Below are positions 31,331 through 40,042 of a stretch of DNA of 61,371 nt, piece after piece. Below the pieces are notes generated by a model, which did not search any database, was not told the origin of the DNA, and saw only the letters and a list, made by a program, of their open reading frames with translations. The stretch is from Mogibacterium sp. (GTDB lineage: Bacteria > Bacillota > Clostridia > Peptostreptococcales > Anaerovoracaceae), in assembly GCA_017431685.1 (NCBI GenBank), contig JAFRKO010000051.1:1-61371 (forward strand). Reading direction: 5' to 3'. Every line of letters begins with the position of its first letter. The stretch's first letter is position 1. Both the position numbers and the translations under genes were made by a program.

Positions 31331-33982
31331 TTATCTGTCGCTGAATTCTTCGATTATCTCCTGCAGCTTGACAAGAGCTGAAACAGGTGTCATCGTGTTT
31401 ATATCTATTTCACCTATCTTTGATGCAAGATGTCTGTACTTGGCAGCATCTGCACTGATACCTTCTTCTGCAAGTTCATCTGACATGAACGAAATCTGTT
31501 CTGTTCTGCCGGCGCTGTCACCGCGTACTTCGGCAGATAAAGCCTCGAGCTCATTCAGCTTATGTCTTGCGTCCCGCCTTATGACTTCAGGAATACCCGC
31601 GATCCGTGCTACATGTATACCATAACTCTTGCTTGCAGGACCTTCTATAATATTGTGAAGGAAAACAACGTCATTTCCGTCTTCTGCTGCAGCAACAGAC
31701 AGATTATGTATGCCCTCCTTCTCTTCTTCGAGATCGGTAAGCTCATGGTAGTGCGTTGCGAACATAGTCCTTACCCTGTGCGAAGGATCTGCCAGATATG
31801 AAGCTGTTGCCCATGCGATCGACAGTCCGTCGAAGGTGCTTGTACCACGGCCTATTTCATCAAGGATTATAAGGCTTTTTGAGGTAGCGTTTCTTAGAAT
31901 TCCAGCCAGCTCGCTCATTTCTATATAAAATGTCGACTGTCCGTAAGACAGATTGTCAGAAGCTCCTATTCTGGTAAAAATGCGGTCAGTAACACCTATT
32001 ACCGCGCTGTCTGCAGGTACGAAGCATCCGATCTGAGCCATCAGAACTATGATGGCTGTCTGTCTCATGTATGTCGACTTACCTGACATGTTAGGGCCTG
32101 TGATGATGAGCATGCTGCGCTCACTCAAATCAATATAAGTATCATTTGAAACAAACATACCTGCGCCGAGGAGCTGTTCCACAGCCGGATGTCTTCCGCG
32201 CTTTATATCGATCACATCACCGTCATTTACTTCAGGTTTCACGTAGCCGTTGGAAGAAGCTGTCTTCGCGAACGAGATCAGAACGTCGAGTGCCGCAACA
32301 GCAGCTGAAGCGTTCTGCAGTCTTGTGATATATGGTTCTATCGCAGTTCTTATCCTGCGGAATTCTTCGTATTCGATTTTGTTGATCCTGGTCTCAGCAG
32401 AGAGGACAAGATCTTCTTTTTCCTTTAATTCAGGAGTAATATACCTCTCGTTGTTAACGAGAGTCTGTTTTCTGATGTAATAGTCAGGTACTTTATCGAT
32501 CATGCCTTTGCTGACATCGATATAGTAACCGAAGACTTTGTTGAATCCGACTCTTAAAGTCTTGATACCGGTTCTTTCCTTTTCGGTATTCTCAAGATTT
32601 GCAATCCATTCCTTCGCACCGGAAATGGATTCCTTGAGTTTGTCGAGGTCCCTGGAATAACCGGATTTGATAATTCCTCCTTCAGTGATGCCCATAGGAG
32701 GTTCTTCACATACAGATCTGTCGATCAGTCTGTAAAGTTCATCGAAGTCTTCAATCGACCCGTTAAGATTTTTAAGCAAAGACGCCGATGATTCAGCCAG
32801 CTCATACTTTATATCAGGAAGCTGAGCCAGAGTCTTCTTCAGCGCTATAAGATCGCGTGCATCGGCGCGTCCGGTAGCAACTCTGGCAGTCAGTCTCTGA
32901 AAATCGTAGATATATTTGAGGCTGTTGGAAATATTATTTGATTTTATAGGATCGTTCCTGAGTTCCTCAACCGCATCGAGCCTCTTCCGTATCTCTGCGA
33001 CATCAGTCAGAGGTTCCCTCAGCCAGGCTCTGAGAAGCCTTCCGCCCATTGCGGTCCTTGTCTTGCCTATTACTCCGAGCAAAGATCCTTTGACGTCTCC
33101 GTCATATATCGTTTCAAGGAGTTCGAGGTTGCGGAGTGTCGATCTGTCGAGGTGCATCACTCCGTTATGCTGTTTAATAATAATATCCTTGAACTGGTCG
33201 AGATCACCTTTCTGCGTATCCCTCAGATACATCAGGAGAGCGCCGATCGCAGAAGTCATCTCCTCTCTGCCTTCAAGATCAAGAGGAATAAGTGATGAAA
33301 CAGAAAACTGATCCATCAGGACGTCTCTGGCTGTCTGATATCTGTAATATGAATCATCTATGCGGTCGAGATAAACGTTGAGCATGTGCTCAGAAAGCGA
33401 TATTTCGACTTCTGAGGCGATCTCTTCGCTTATCACGAGTTCTTTTACATCGAGTATGGAAATGTCGTTCAGAAGCCGTTCATATGAAAACTTCTTTCCG
33501 TCTTTTTCAGTCTCATACTCATAAGCGCTGAGCTCACCTGTGCTTATATCCGCCAGCGCAACAGCAGTAATCTCGTCAGATAAGCAGGCTGAAGCAATGA
33601 ACACATTGCTTTCGCCTCTCGCAGCATCGCTGATATCGAGCGTACCCGGCGTGTATATGCGGGTGATCTCGCGTCTGACTATCCCTTTAGCCTCTGCAGG
33701 ATCTTCCACCTGCTCGCAGATCGCAACTTTATGACCGTTGCTTACAAGTCTTACGATATACTGATCAACCGAGTGATAAGGAACCCCGCACATAGGGGCT
33801 CTCTCTTCCAGTCCGCAGTTGCGTCCGGTAAGTGTGAGCTCAAGCTCCCTCGATACAAGAATGGCATCGTCAAAGAACATCTCGTAGAAATCTCCGAGAC
33901 GGTACATAAGGATGGCGTCTTTGTAGTCATCCTTGATTGCCATATATTGCTGCATCATTGGGGATAATTTTGCTTCTGCCAT
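31331..33982 (-). CDS. mutS: DNA mismatch recognition protein MutS
   Basis: Mismatch sensor, 883 residues, normal length. The mismatch-reading Phe-x-Glu motif is in LGDFYEMFFDDA (about 30-41). The connector, core and clamp domains follow. The ABC-type ATPase carries Walker A GPNMSGKST, the signature region and DEIGRGTSTFDG, with ATHYHEL after it. No clear Shine-Dalgarno precedes the ATG, which is unusual in this window. It heads the mutS-mutL-miaA-xer-PLP enzyme-VTT-ybaK unit. Confidence 0.98.
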   Translation of the reverse strand: MAEAKLSPMMQQYMAIKDDYKDAILMYRLGDFYEMFFDDAILVSRELELTLTGRNCGLEERAPMCGVPYHSVDQYIVRLVSNGHKVAICEQVEDPAEAKGIVRREITRIYTPGTLDISDAARGESNVFIASACLSDEITAVALADISTGELSAYEYETEKDGKKFSYERLLNDISILDVKELVISEEIASEVEISLSEHMLNVYLDRIDDSYYRYQTARDVLMDQFSVSSLIPLDLEGREEMTSAIGALLMYLRDTQKGDLDQFKDIIIKQHNGVMHLDRSTLRNLELLETIYDGDVKGSLLGVIGKTRTAMGGRLLRAWLREPLTDVAEIRKRLDAVEELRNDPIKSNNISNSLKYIYDFQRLTARVATGRADARDLIALKKTLAQLPDIKYELAESSASLLKNLNGSIEDFDELYRLIDRSVCEEPPMGITEGGIIKSGYSRDLDKLKESISGAKEWIANLENTEKERTGIKTLRVGFNKVFGYYIDVSKGMIDKVPDYYIRKQTLVNNERYITPELKEKEDLVLSAETRINKIEYEEFRRIRTAIEPYITRLQNASAAVAALDVLISFAKTASSNGYVKPEVNDGDVIDIKRGRHPAVEQLLGAGMFVSNDTYIDLSERSMLIITGPNMSGKSTYMRQTAIIVLMAQIGCFVPADSAVIGVTDRIFTRIGASDNLSYGQSTFYIEMSELAGILRNATSKSLIILDEIGRGTSTFDGLSIAWATASYLADPSHRVRTMFATHYHELTDLEEEKEGIHNLSVAAAEDGNDVVFLHNIIEGPASKSYGIHVARIAGIPEVIRRDARHKLNELEALSAEVRGDSAGRTEQISFMSDELAEEGISADAAKYRHLASKIGEIDINTMTPVSALVKLQEIIEEFSDR

Positions 33983-33999
33983 TTGATTTTAATAAAGTT

Positions 34000-34025
34000 G
34001 TAGGGGGAACCGAAATTCCCCCTAC
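34000..34025 (-). terminator. Hairpin between aminotransferase and mutS
   Basis: GTAGGGGGAA and TTCCCCCTAC form a perfect 10-base stem. On the - strand it is followed by AACTTTATTAAAA, a broken T tract, so termination after the aminotransferase is probable but may be incomplete. Confidence 0.65.
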
Positions 34026-34056
34026 CGCCAGTTCAAGTGAATTGTTCGGTGCTATA

Positions 34057-35253
34057 CTACTTTGCGTTGTAAGCGGCAACACCCATCTTGATGAGTTCGC
34101 AAGCTCTTCTCATCTTATCAGGTGACAGAACGTATGCGATACGCATCTCATTTCCGCCGAGACCCTTTGTTGCATAGAATCCAGGAGCAGGTGCGAACAT
34201 TGCTGTTTCACCATTGTCGTCAAATTCCTTGAGCATGAACATAAGGAAGGACTCGATGTCGTCAACAGGCAGTTTGCATGTCATGTAGAATGCGCCTGCA
34301 GGCTTCTGGCAAACTACTCCAGGGATCTTCGAGATCTCTTCATAAGCAGCATCTCTTCTTGCTTCGTACTCAGCCTTAGCCTCATCATAGTAGCTCTTGT
34401 CCATTCTGTAGAGAGCTGCAGCACCGACCTGCTCGAGTGTAGGTACGCAGAGTCTGCCCTGAGCGAGCTTGAGGAGCGCGCTCATGAACTCTTCGTTCTT
34501 GGAGATTGCAGCACCGATTCTTGCTCCGCATGCAGACCATCTCTTTGAAACTGAGTCAACGATTACTACTCTGTCAGCTATGTCATCAAGCTGTCCGAAT
34601 GAGTGAGCTTCAGCTCCGTCATATACGAACTCTCTGTATACCTCGTCGGAGATGATCCAGAGGTCGTGCTCCTTTGCGATGTCGCCGATGAGTCTCATGT
34701 CTTCAAGTGTGAGAACTCTTCCGGTTGGGTTGCCAGGCGAGAGGCAGCAGATGGCCTTTGTCTTAGGTGTGATAGCGGCTTCGATGAGGTCTCTCTTTGC
34801 CCAATTGTAGCCGTCCTCTGCGGAAGTTGTCAGCGGTACGAGAACGCCGGAAACCTCGTTGCAGAATGTGTTGTAGTTTGTGTAGAAAGGTTCTGCGATC
34901 AGAGCTTCATCTCCAGGATTGAGAAGTGCTGTGAAAGCGAGGATAAGAGCCTCAGAACCACCGTTTGTGATGAGGATGTCCTTTCTTTCATACTCCATGT
35001 CGAAGTCTCTCTTCATGTAGTAGATCATTGCGTCGCGCAGTTCATCGATACCCTGGGACTCAGCATATGCGATTACCTTCTTATCGAATGCTCTTATTGC
35101 TTCCATGAAGCAAGGAGGTGTCTCGATATCAGGCTGACCGATGTTAAGACGATAGACTTTTTTGCCGTGTTCTCTCTCGGCTTCAAAAGCAAATACGTTG
35201 AATCTTCTGATCGGTGAGAACTGCATAGCTGCACATCTTTTTGAAACTTCCAT
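34057..35253 (-). CDS. Class I/II pyridoxal-phosphate aminotransferase
   Basis: A 398-residue fold-type I aminotransferase, most like aspartate/aromatic or alanine aminotransferases of Clostridia. The Schiff-base lysine is in VDSVSKRWSACGARIG. NGGSEALILAF, SPGNPTGRV and the C-terminal arginine region MRIAYVLS (substrate carboxylate binding) are present. TAAGGAG precedes the start. It is a single-gene unit between tlyA and mutS. Codons ending in C or T are strongly selected, suggesting high expression. Substrate cannot be fixed from sequence. Confidence 0.9.
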   Translation of the reverse strand: MEVSKRCAAMQFSPIRRFNVFAFEAEREHGKKVYRLNIGQPDIETPPCFMEAIRAFDKKVIAYAESQGIDELRDAMIYYMKRDFDMEYERKDILITNGGSEALILAFTALLNPGDEALIAEPFYTNYNTFCNEVSGVLVPLTTSAEDGYNWAKRDLIEAAITPKTKAICCLSPGNPTGRVLTLEDMRLIGDIAKEHDLWIISDEVYREFVYDGAEAHSFGQLDDIADRVVIVDSVSKRWSACGARIGAAISKNEEFMSALLKLAQGRLCVPTLEQVGAAALYRMDKSYYDEAKAEYEARRDAAYEEISKIPGVVCQKPAGAFYMTCKLPVDDIESFLMFMLKEFDDNGETAMFAPAPGFYATKGLGGNEMRIAYVLSPDKMRRACELIKMGVAAYNAK

Positions 35254-35311
35254 TTGAATCTCCTTACATTGATTTTGGTGATAGCTTTAGGGTTAATTAA
35301 AAATTAAATTA

Positions 35312-36106
35312 TTATTTATTTAAGCCGGTATGAGACTCTTTTACAACTTCGCCCACACCTAGTTTATTATCGCACTTTTTACGTGAAAGTAAAAGCAAAT
35401 ATTCTATATTTCCCTTTGTTCCTTTTATAGGAGAATATGACAGTTCCTGAGCATACAGGCCGTTTTCGGATGCGTATCCTATGACGTTGTTTATTACTTC
35501 TTCATGCACCGCAGGTTCCCTTACGATACCGCCCTTTCCGACCTGTTCTCTACCGGCCTCAAACTGCGGTTTTACAAGACATAGTATGAGACCATCGTCT
35601 GACAGGACCTGCGCTGCTACAGGAAACATATGCTTAACGGAAATGAAACTGACGTCTATCGATATGAGATCAACAGGTTCCTCAATAAGAGATGTGTCAA
35701 GATAGCGGATATTGGTCTTCTCCATATTCACTACACGTCCATCCGTCCGCAGTCTGTAATCAAGCTGACCATATCCTACATCTATTGCATACACCTTACG
35801 TGCACCATGCTGTAACATACAGTCAGTGAACCCGCCTGTTGACGCGCCCATGTCAATACATACAGCATTTTCGCAGGAGACACCCCATTCGTTTATTGCT
35901 TTCTCAAGCTTGAGACCTCCCCTGCTTACATAAGGACATTCCTGACCTTTGACCTGTACATCAGAGTCGATATCAAAACGCGTTCCGGGTTTGTCTTCGA
36001 GTCTGCCGTTAACAGTTACAAGACCTGCCATTATGGTACGTTTGGCCTTCTCACGGGTTTCTGCAAGGCCGTTGTTTACAAGAAGTACATCCAGTCGTTC
36101 TTTCAT
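35312..36106 (-). CDS. TlyA-family rRNA 2'-O-methyltransferase (S4 + FtsJ domains)
   Basis: A 264-residue protein with an N-terminal S4 RNA-binding domain (about 1-62, RLDVLLVNNGLAETREKAKR) and a Rossmann methyltransferase domain. The latter has CIDMGASTGGFTDCML (SAM loop), VYAIDVGYGQL, ISIDVSFIS and LVKPQFEAGREQVGKGG. Homologues methylate ribose in 16S and 23S rRNA (capreomycin sensitivity) or are called haemolysin A. It is the last gene of the xseA-xseB-ispA-tlyA cluster and starts five bases after ispA. Confidence 0.93.
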   Translation of the reverse strand: MKERLDVLLVNNGLAETREKAKRTIMAGLVTVNGRLEDKPGTRFDIDSDVQVKGQECPYVSRGGLKLEKAINEWGVSCENAVCIDMGASTGGFTDCMLQHGARKVYAIDVGYGQLDYRLRTDGRVVNMEKTNIRYLDTSLIEEPVDLISIDVSFISVKHMFPVAAQVLSDDGLILCLVKPQFEAGREQVGKGGIVREPAVHEEVINNVIGYASENGLYAQELSYSPIKGTKGNIEYLLLLSRKKCDNKLGVGEVVKESHTGLNK

Positions 36107-36111
36107 TTTTA

Positions 36112-37002
36112 TCAGTATTTTCTTATCTCAAGTGAATCGGCCAGAGCCGTAAAGAATACCGCGTTTTGCCCATAAGGATCAAGAGAGTTCTTCGCTTCAG
36201 ATGTCAGTCTGTGGAGCTCTTCTTTTGCAGCGTCAAGGCCGTGTACAAATGCGTAATTGCACTTGCCCTGTTCTGCATCCTTGCCGAGTGTTTTTCCAAG
36301 AAGAGTCTGATCTCCCTCAATGTCGAGGATATCATCAAGTATCTGGAATGCCACTCCTATGTCTCTTGCATATAGTGTAAATCTATCAAGAGTCTCATCA
36401 TCAGACCCGGCAAGCATAAGTCCGGCTCTGACAGGTGCAGTTATAAGATCGGCTGTTTTATGGAGTTCTATGAACCTGATAAGCTCTGCTGTCGGTTCAA
36501 GCTTTTCTCCTTTAATATCTGCTGTCTGCCCGGCTATCATGCCCCTTGCTCCGGCGCGTGACATTATCTCATGTGCGGCTCTGACATGATTCCTTATTTT
36601 TTCAGGATCGTTACAGTAATGAAGAGGACAGCCCGTAACAATCTCAGCAGCGGTTGAAAGCAGTCCGTCGCCCGCAAGTATTGCCATTGCTTCTCCAAAG
36701 ACCTTGTGATTTGTCGGCTGGCCTCTTCTCAGATCATCATTGTCCATTGCAGGAAGATCGTCATGAATAAGCGAATACGTGTGTATGTATTCGAGAGCAA
36801 GGGCGTAAGGAAGCGCCTCCTCAATGCTGCCGCCGGCAAATTCACAGGCTGCAAGCAAAAGGGCCGGTCTGAGTCTTTTTCCTCCGACCTCCAGGCTGTA
36901 CTTCATCGCATCTGCGAGCTCAGTTGCCTCATCACCCGGATCGGCGATAAAATCCGTCAGATGTGAGTTGATTATCTCTCTGTATTCATCAAAGCTGTGC
37001 AT
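36112..37002 (-). CDS. ispA: Short/medium-chain polyprenyl diphosphate synthase (farnesyl diphosphate synthase type)
   Basis: Condenses isopentenyl diphosphate with allylic diphosphates for quinone and undecaprenol precursors; 296 residues. The first aspartate-rich motif is HDDLPAMDNDDLRRGQPTNH, the second QILDDILDIEGD, and GGKRLRP binds diphosphate. The gene overlaps xseB by 14 bases, consistent with coupled expression. Chain length (C15 or C20) is not certain. Confidence 0.94.
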   Translation of the reverse strand: MHSFDEYREIINSHLTDFIADPGDEATELADAMKYSLEVGGKRLRPALLLAACEFAGGSIEEALPYALALEYIHTYSLIHDDLPAMDNDDLRRGQPTNHKVFGEAMAILAGDGLLSTAAEIVTGCPLHYCNDPEKIRNHVRAAHEIMSRAGARGMIAGQTADIKGEKLEPTAELIRFIELHKTADLITAPVRAGLMLAGSDDETLDRFTLYARDIGVAFQILDDILDIEGDQTLLGKTLGKDAEQGKCNYAFVHGLDAAKEELHRLTSEAKNSLDPYGQNAVFFTALADSLEIRKY

Positions 37003-37195
37003 CTTTCAGTTCTCCATTCTCATAGAGCTGTATCTTCTGTTCAGCACTTTCAAGTATACTTCTGCAGTAATCGGCTTCTTTCATTCCTTCATCGAACAGT
37101 TTCAGGGAATCCTCGAGGGACGTAGCCTGTCTTCCGATTTCAGCAGCTGCATTCTGCAGATTCTTCAATGCTTCGGTAAATGTTTTTTCTGCCAT
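36989..37195 (-). CDS. xseB: Exodeoxyribonuclease VII small subunit
   Basis: A 68-residue helical protein that coats the XseA large subunit of the single-strand-specific nuclease. The family pattern TFTEALKNLQNAAAEIGRQA and SLEDSLKLFDEGM is clear, with the acidic C-terminal part normal for length. It lies between xseA and ispA, the standard order. Confidence 0.94.
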   Translation of the reverse strand: MAEKTFTEALKNLQNAAAEIGRQATSLEDSLKLFDEGMKEADYCRSILESAEQKIQLYENGELKDAQL

Positions 37196-37209
37196 GACTG
37201 ACCTTTCCG

Positions 37210-38352
37210 TTAATTGAGTTCAACATTTGTGACTTTTGCGCTGAAGCTTCCGTCACTCATAATAATATCGTATTCTTCTCCTGGCATGATCTCTGCAGCA
37301 AGAGGAACTATTTTACCGTTTTTGTCTGTTACTGCTGCATATCCTTTTGAAAACACCCGTCGCGGATCGTTTTCCCTGAGTATTATAACTGCCTTTTCAA
37401 CAGCTCCTGAGGCTTCCGCCAGCTTAGATCGTATGTTAGCTTTCAGAAGCGCTGATGCGCTTTCGAGTACTCTTTTCTCAGAAGCTATCTTCTGGTCCGT
37501 TGATGCAAGAAGCAGCTTTATGCTTCGCTCAATATCTTCTCTGAGCTCGTAAGTATTCATTACAGCCATGTCTGCTGCTGCGGTAGGAGTTTCTGCCCTT
37601 GCGTCAGCAACAAAATCACTGATCGAAAAATCAATTTCGTGTCCGACAGCGCTTATGACAGGTATCTCTGATGCAAAAATTGCTCTTGCGACCTCTTCGT
37701 CGTTGAAAGCTGCAAGATCTTCAGGAGATCCTCCTCCCCTTCCTACAATAAGTGTATCTATCCTGATACCGTTCCTGCTCAGGCTGTTTGCGGCTCTGAT
37801 GTTTTCGCATATGCTATTAACAGCCCCTATTCCCTGAACAGTTGCCGGAAAAATGAGAATATCTGTAAAGTCATTCTTTGCAGTAATGATCTTGCGGATA
37901 TCCTCAATGGCTGCTCCTGTGGCAGAAGTGACGACACCTACTCTGTAAGGAAATACCGGAATAGGTTTCTTATACTTTTTGTCAAATAAGCCTTCTTTTT
38001 CGAGTTTTTCCCTGACACGCCTGAATTCAGCGGCAAGATCGCCTTCGCCGATAGCTTCAACATATCTTATGCTGAGTGAGTACGTTCCGTTTCTCGGATA
38101 AGGACTGATATCGCATACCGCAACTATCTTTTTTCCGTTTTCAACAAGAGACATATCGATTCTGGATGCATTCTGCCCCCATATGGCACAGCGTATCTGG
38201 CTGGATGCATCCTTGAGAGTCAGATAATAATGCTGTCCGCTCCTGCTGAAGCCTGAAACTTCTCCTTCAACAGCAAGACCGCGCAGATTAAGATCATCGC
38301 GCAGTTTTTTTGCAATATATTCATTTACCTGAGTTACTGTTACCGGTTTCAT
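37210..38352 (-). CDS. xseA: Exodeoxyribonuclease VII large subunit
   Basis: Catalytic subunit of exonuclease VII, 380 residues. An N-terminal OB fold (KPVTVTQVNEYIAKKL, GEVSGFSRSGQHYYLTLKD) is followed by the catalytic core with VGVVTSATGAAIEDI, IVGRGGGSPEDLAAFND and SAVGHEIDFSISDFVADARA. The start at 38352 gives the usual N-terminus and has AAAGGG upstream. The C-terminal coiled coil is shorter than in larger family members. The gene begins inside the end of the TsaD-like gene (32-base overlap). Confidence 0.94.
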   Translation of the reverse strand: MKPVTVTQVNEYIAKKLRDDLNLRGLAVEGEVSGFSRSGQHYYLTLKDASSQIRCAIWGQNASRIDMSLVENGKKIVAVCDISPYPRNGTYSLSIRYVEAIGEGDLAAEFRRVREKLEKEGLFDKKYKKPIPVFPYRVGVVTSATGAAIEDIRKIITAKNDFTDILIFPATVQGIGAVNSICENIRAANSLSRNGIRIDTLIVGRGGGSPEDLAAFNDEEVARAIFASEIPVISAVGHEIDFSISDFVADARAETPTAAADMAVMNTYELREDIERSIKLLLASTDQKIASEKRVLESASALLKANIRSKLAEASGAVEKAVIILRENDPRRVFSKGYAAVTDKNGKIVPLAAEIMPGEEYDIIMSDGSFSAKVTNVELN

Positions 38353-39322
38353 ATACCCTTTTCGCAAGAAGTGCGGCACCGACTGCGTTGTCTCCTGAAA
38401 GATCGGGATCGCCGAATTGTATATTTATAGAGCTGCTCTTTTGAACAATGACACGGAATGTACGGCTTGAAGCCACACCGCCGGCCATATATATGTTTTC
38501 TGCAAAATACTTTTCGCTGAGATATTGTGCATCTTTTATGAGCAATTCGGATACTGATGCAAAGAGCTCAGCTGTAACATCTTCAGCTGATGCAGTTCCA
38601 TGAGTATCAATATATCTCATAAGTCTCGTTTCAGCACCTGAAAGATTAAAGTACCCGTCATCGATCCTGATTGCAGGAATTGCACCGGATCTTTCAATAT
38701 TCTTTGCTTTGAAATCTGCTCTTTCAAGTACCCGGAATGCTATATCATCAAGATACTTGCCTGACGGAAAAGGCATACCGATTGCAACTCCGAACCTGTC
38801 GATCAGCTGACCTGCGGAAATATCGCGGGTACCGCCGACTATCTCCATGCTGTATCCTTTATCGTCCGGAATGCATATCAATGCCTCTGTAGTACCTCCG
38901 CTCAGATGAAAAAACAATGTGCGTGATGCAGCTGTCTTTCCATCGCTTTCCATTACTGCCGCTGCATGCCCTTCCTGATGTGAAAAACAGAATACCGGGA
39001 CTTTAAGAGCTGCAGCAATCTCTCTGGATGCATTGATCCCTGCAAGAAAACAAGGCATGTAAGAGCCTTCTGTCCTTCGTGGTCTTTCCGAGACACCTAC
39101 AGCCTTGATACATGCCGGATCCAATGATCCGAATAATTCTTCTATGTATCCCGGAAGCCTGTTGCTGTGCATAAAGAACGCGTCGGACTGCCTGAGGCCT
39201 CTTTTTCCGGCAGGTACATCGAGCAGCACGGCCTTCTGCGAAAGTATCTTACCGTCTGAGTCGACAACTGCTGCTGACGTCCTGTAATTTGAAGTGTCAA
39301 TTCCGAGATACATTTCTTTCAT
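38321..39322 (-). CDS. Kae1/TsaD-family paralogue (peptidase M22-like)
   Basis: A 333-residue protein of the ASKHA fold related to TsaD, which makes the t6A tRNA base. Visible are LGIDTSNYRTSAAVVDSDG (phosphate-1), the metal-binding H-x3-H as HQEGH (about 116-120), FHLSGGTTEALI (phosphate-2) and a C-terminal SGDNAVGAALLA. Several TsaD-specific stretches are changed, and a true tsaD would normally lie with tsaB and tsaE, which are absent here. In Clostridia such paralogues sit beside nusB-xseA, as here. Function of the paralogue is not known to me. Confidence 0.8.
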   Translation of the reverse strand: MKEMYLGIDTSNYRTSAAVVDSDGKILSQKAVLLDVPAGKRGLRQSDAFFMHSNRLPGYIEELFGSLDPACIKAVGVSERPRRTEGSYMPCFLAGINASREIAAALKVPVFCFSHQEGHAAAVMESDGKTAASRTLFFHLSGGTTEALICIPDDKGYSMEIVGGTRDISAGQLIDRFGVAIGMPFPSGKYLDDIAFRVLERADFKAKNIERSGAIPAIRIDDGYFNLSGAETRLMRYIDTHGTASAEDVTAELFASVSELLIKDAQYLSEKYFAENIYMAGGVASSRTFRVIVQKSSSINIQFGDPDLSGDNAVGAALLAKRVYETGNSNSGK

Positions 39323-39326
39323 ACTT

Positions 39327-39719
39327 TTAAATACTGCGCGATATTTTGCCGAGTACTGAATTTATAAAAGCGTATGATCTTTCATCGCCGTACTTTTTTG
39401 CAAGATTAACAGCTTCGTTTATTGAAACACTTACGGGTATGCTGTCAACATAAAGCATCTCTGCAACTGCAGTTCTGAGAATGGCAAGATCGGTCTTTGC
39501 TATTCTTTCGATCGACCACTTGTCAAGGTTTTCGCTGATAACAGCGTCAATTTCATCGTGATGATCCTGAACTGCAACAAGAGTTTCAACAGCCTGCTTT
39601 TTGCCTGCGGCCTTTACATTCTCGTCAACAACGGAAAGATCGGCAACTTTGAAGTCTTCCGTCATATCCATCTGGTATACGAGCTGCATTGTTATTTCTC
39701 TTATATCTTCTCTTTTCAA
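39327..39719 (-). CDS. nusB: Transcription antitermination factor NusB
   Basis: All-helical RNA-binding protein that with S10 (NusE) promotes rRNA antitermination; 130 residues. Blocks MQLVYQMDMTED, TDLAILRTAVAEMLYVDSIP, INEAVNLAKKYGDERSYAFI and NSVLGKI are canonical. The ATG overlaps the end of the Asp23-family gene by four bases. Confidence 0.96.
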   Translation of the reverse strand: MKREDIREITMQLVYQMDMTEDFKVADLSVVDENVKAAGKKQAVETLVAVQDHHDEIDAVISENLDKWSIERIAKTDLAILRTAVAEMLYVDSIPVSVSINEAVNLAKKYGDERSYAFINSVLGKISRSI

Positions 39720-40042
39720 TTTTTCTCCTTTTTGTCCAGACCTTCAACACGTATGTTTACCGCTTTTACCGTAAAGTCTGTCTTCTCTTCGATATCTCTT
39801 TTGACTTTTGACTGTATATCATAGCAAAGCTGAGGTATGTTAACCCCGAAAAACACTATTATCTCGCAGTTGATAGTGAGTGCACCGTCATCTTCACTTA
39901 TTTTTATCCCCGGGTTCTGAATGTCCATTCCGATAGCTTTCTGGATGTTTTCGCTTAAACTGAATCCGGGGAATCTGCTGACACCGTCGAATGCGATGAT
40001 ATCTTTTTCGATAAGATCTATCAGATTAATATCATCATTCAT
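39716..40042 (-). CDS. Asp23/Gls24-family envelope stress protein
   Basis: A 108-residue protein with the Asp23 core (GALTINCEIIVFFGVNIPQL, then VKRDIEEKTDFTVKAVNIRV). Family members are membrane-associated or cytosolic proteins of the alkaline-shock or cell-envelope response. In Clostridia a copy commonly precedes nusB, as here. It overlaps its upstream neighbour by eight bases. The N-terminal segment with IIAFDGVSRFPGFSL is typical of the YqhY subgroup. Confidence 0.88.
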   Translation of the reverse strand: MNDDINLIDLIEKDIIAFDGVSRFPGFSLSENIQKAIGMDIQNPGIKISEDDGALTINCEIIVFFGVNIPQLCYDIQSKVKRDIEEKTDFTVKAVNIRVEGLDKKEKN

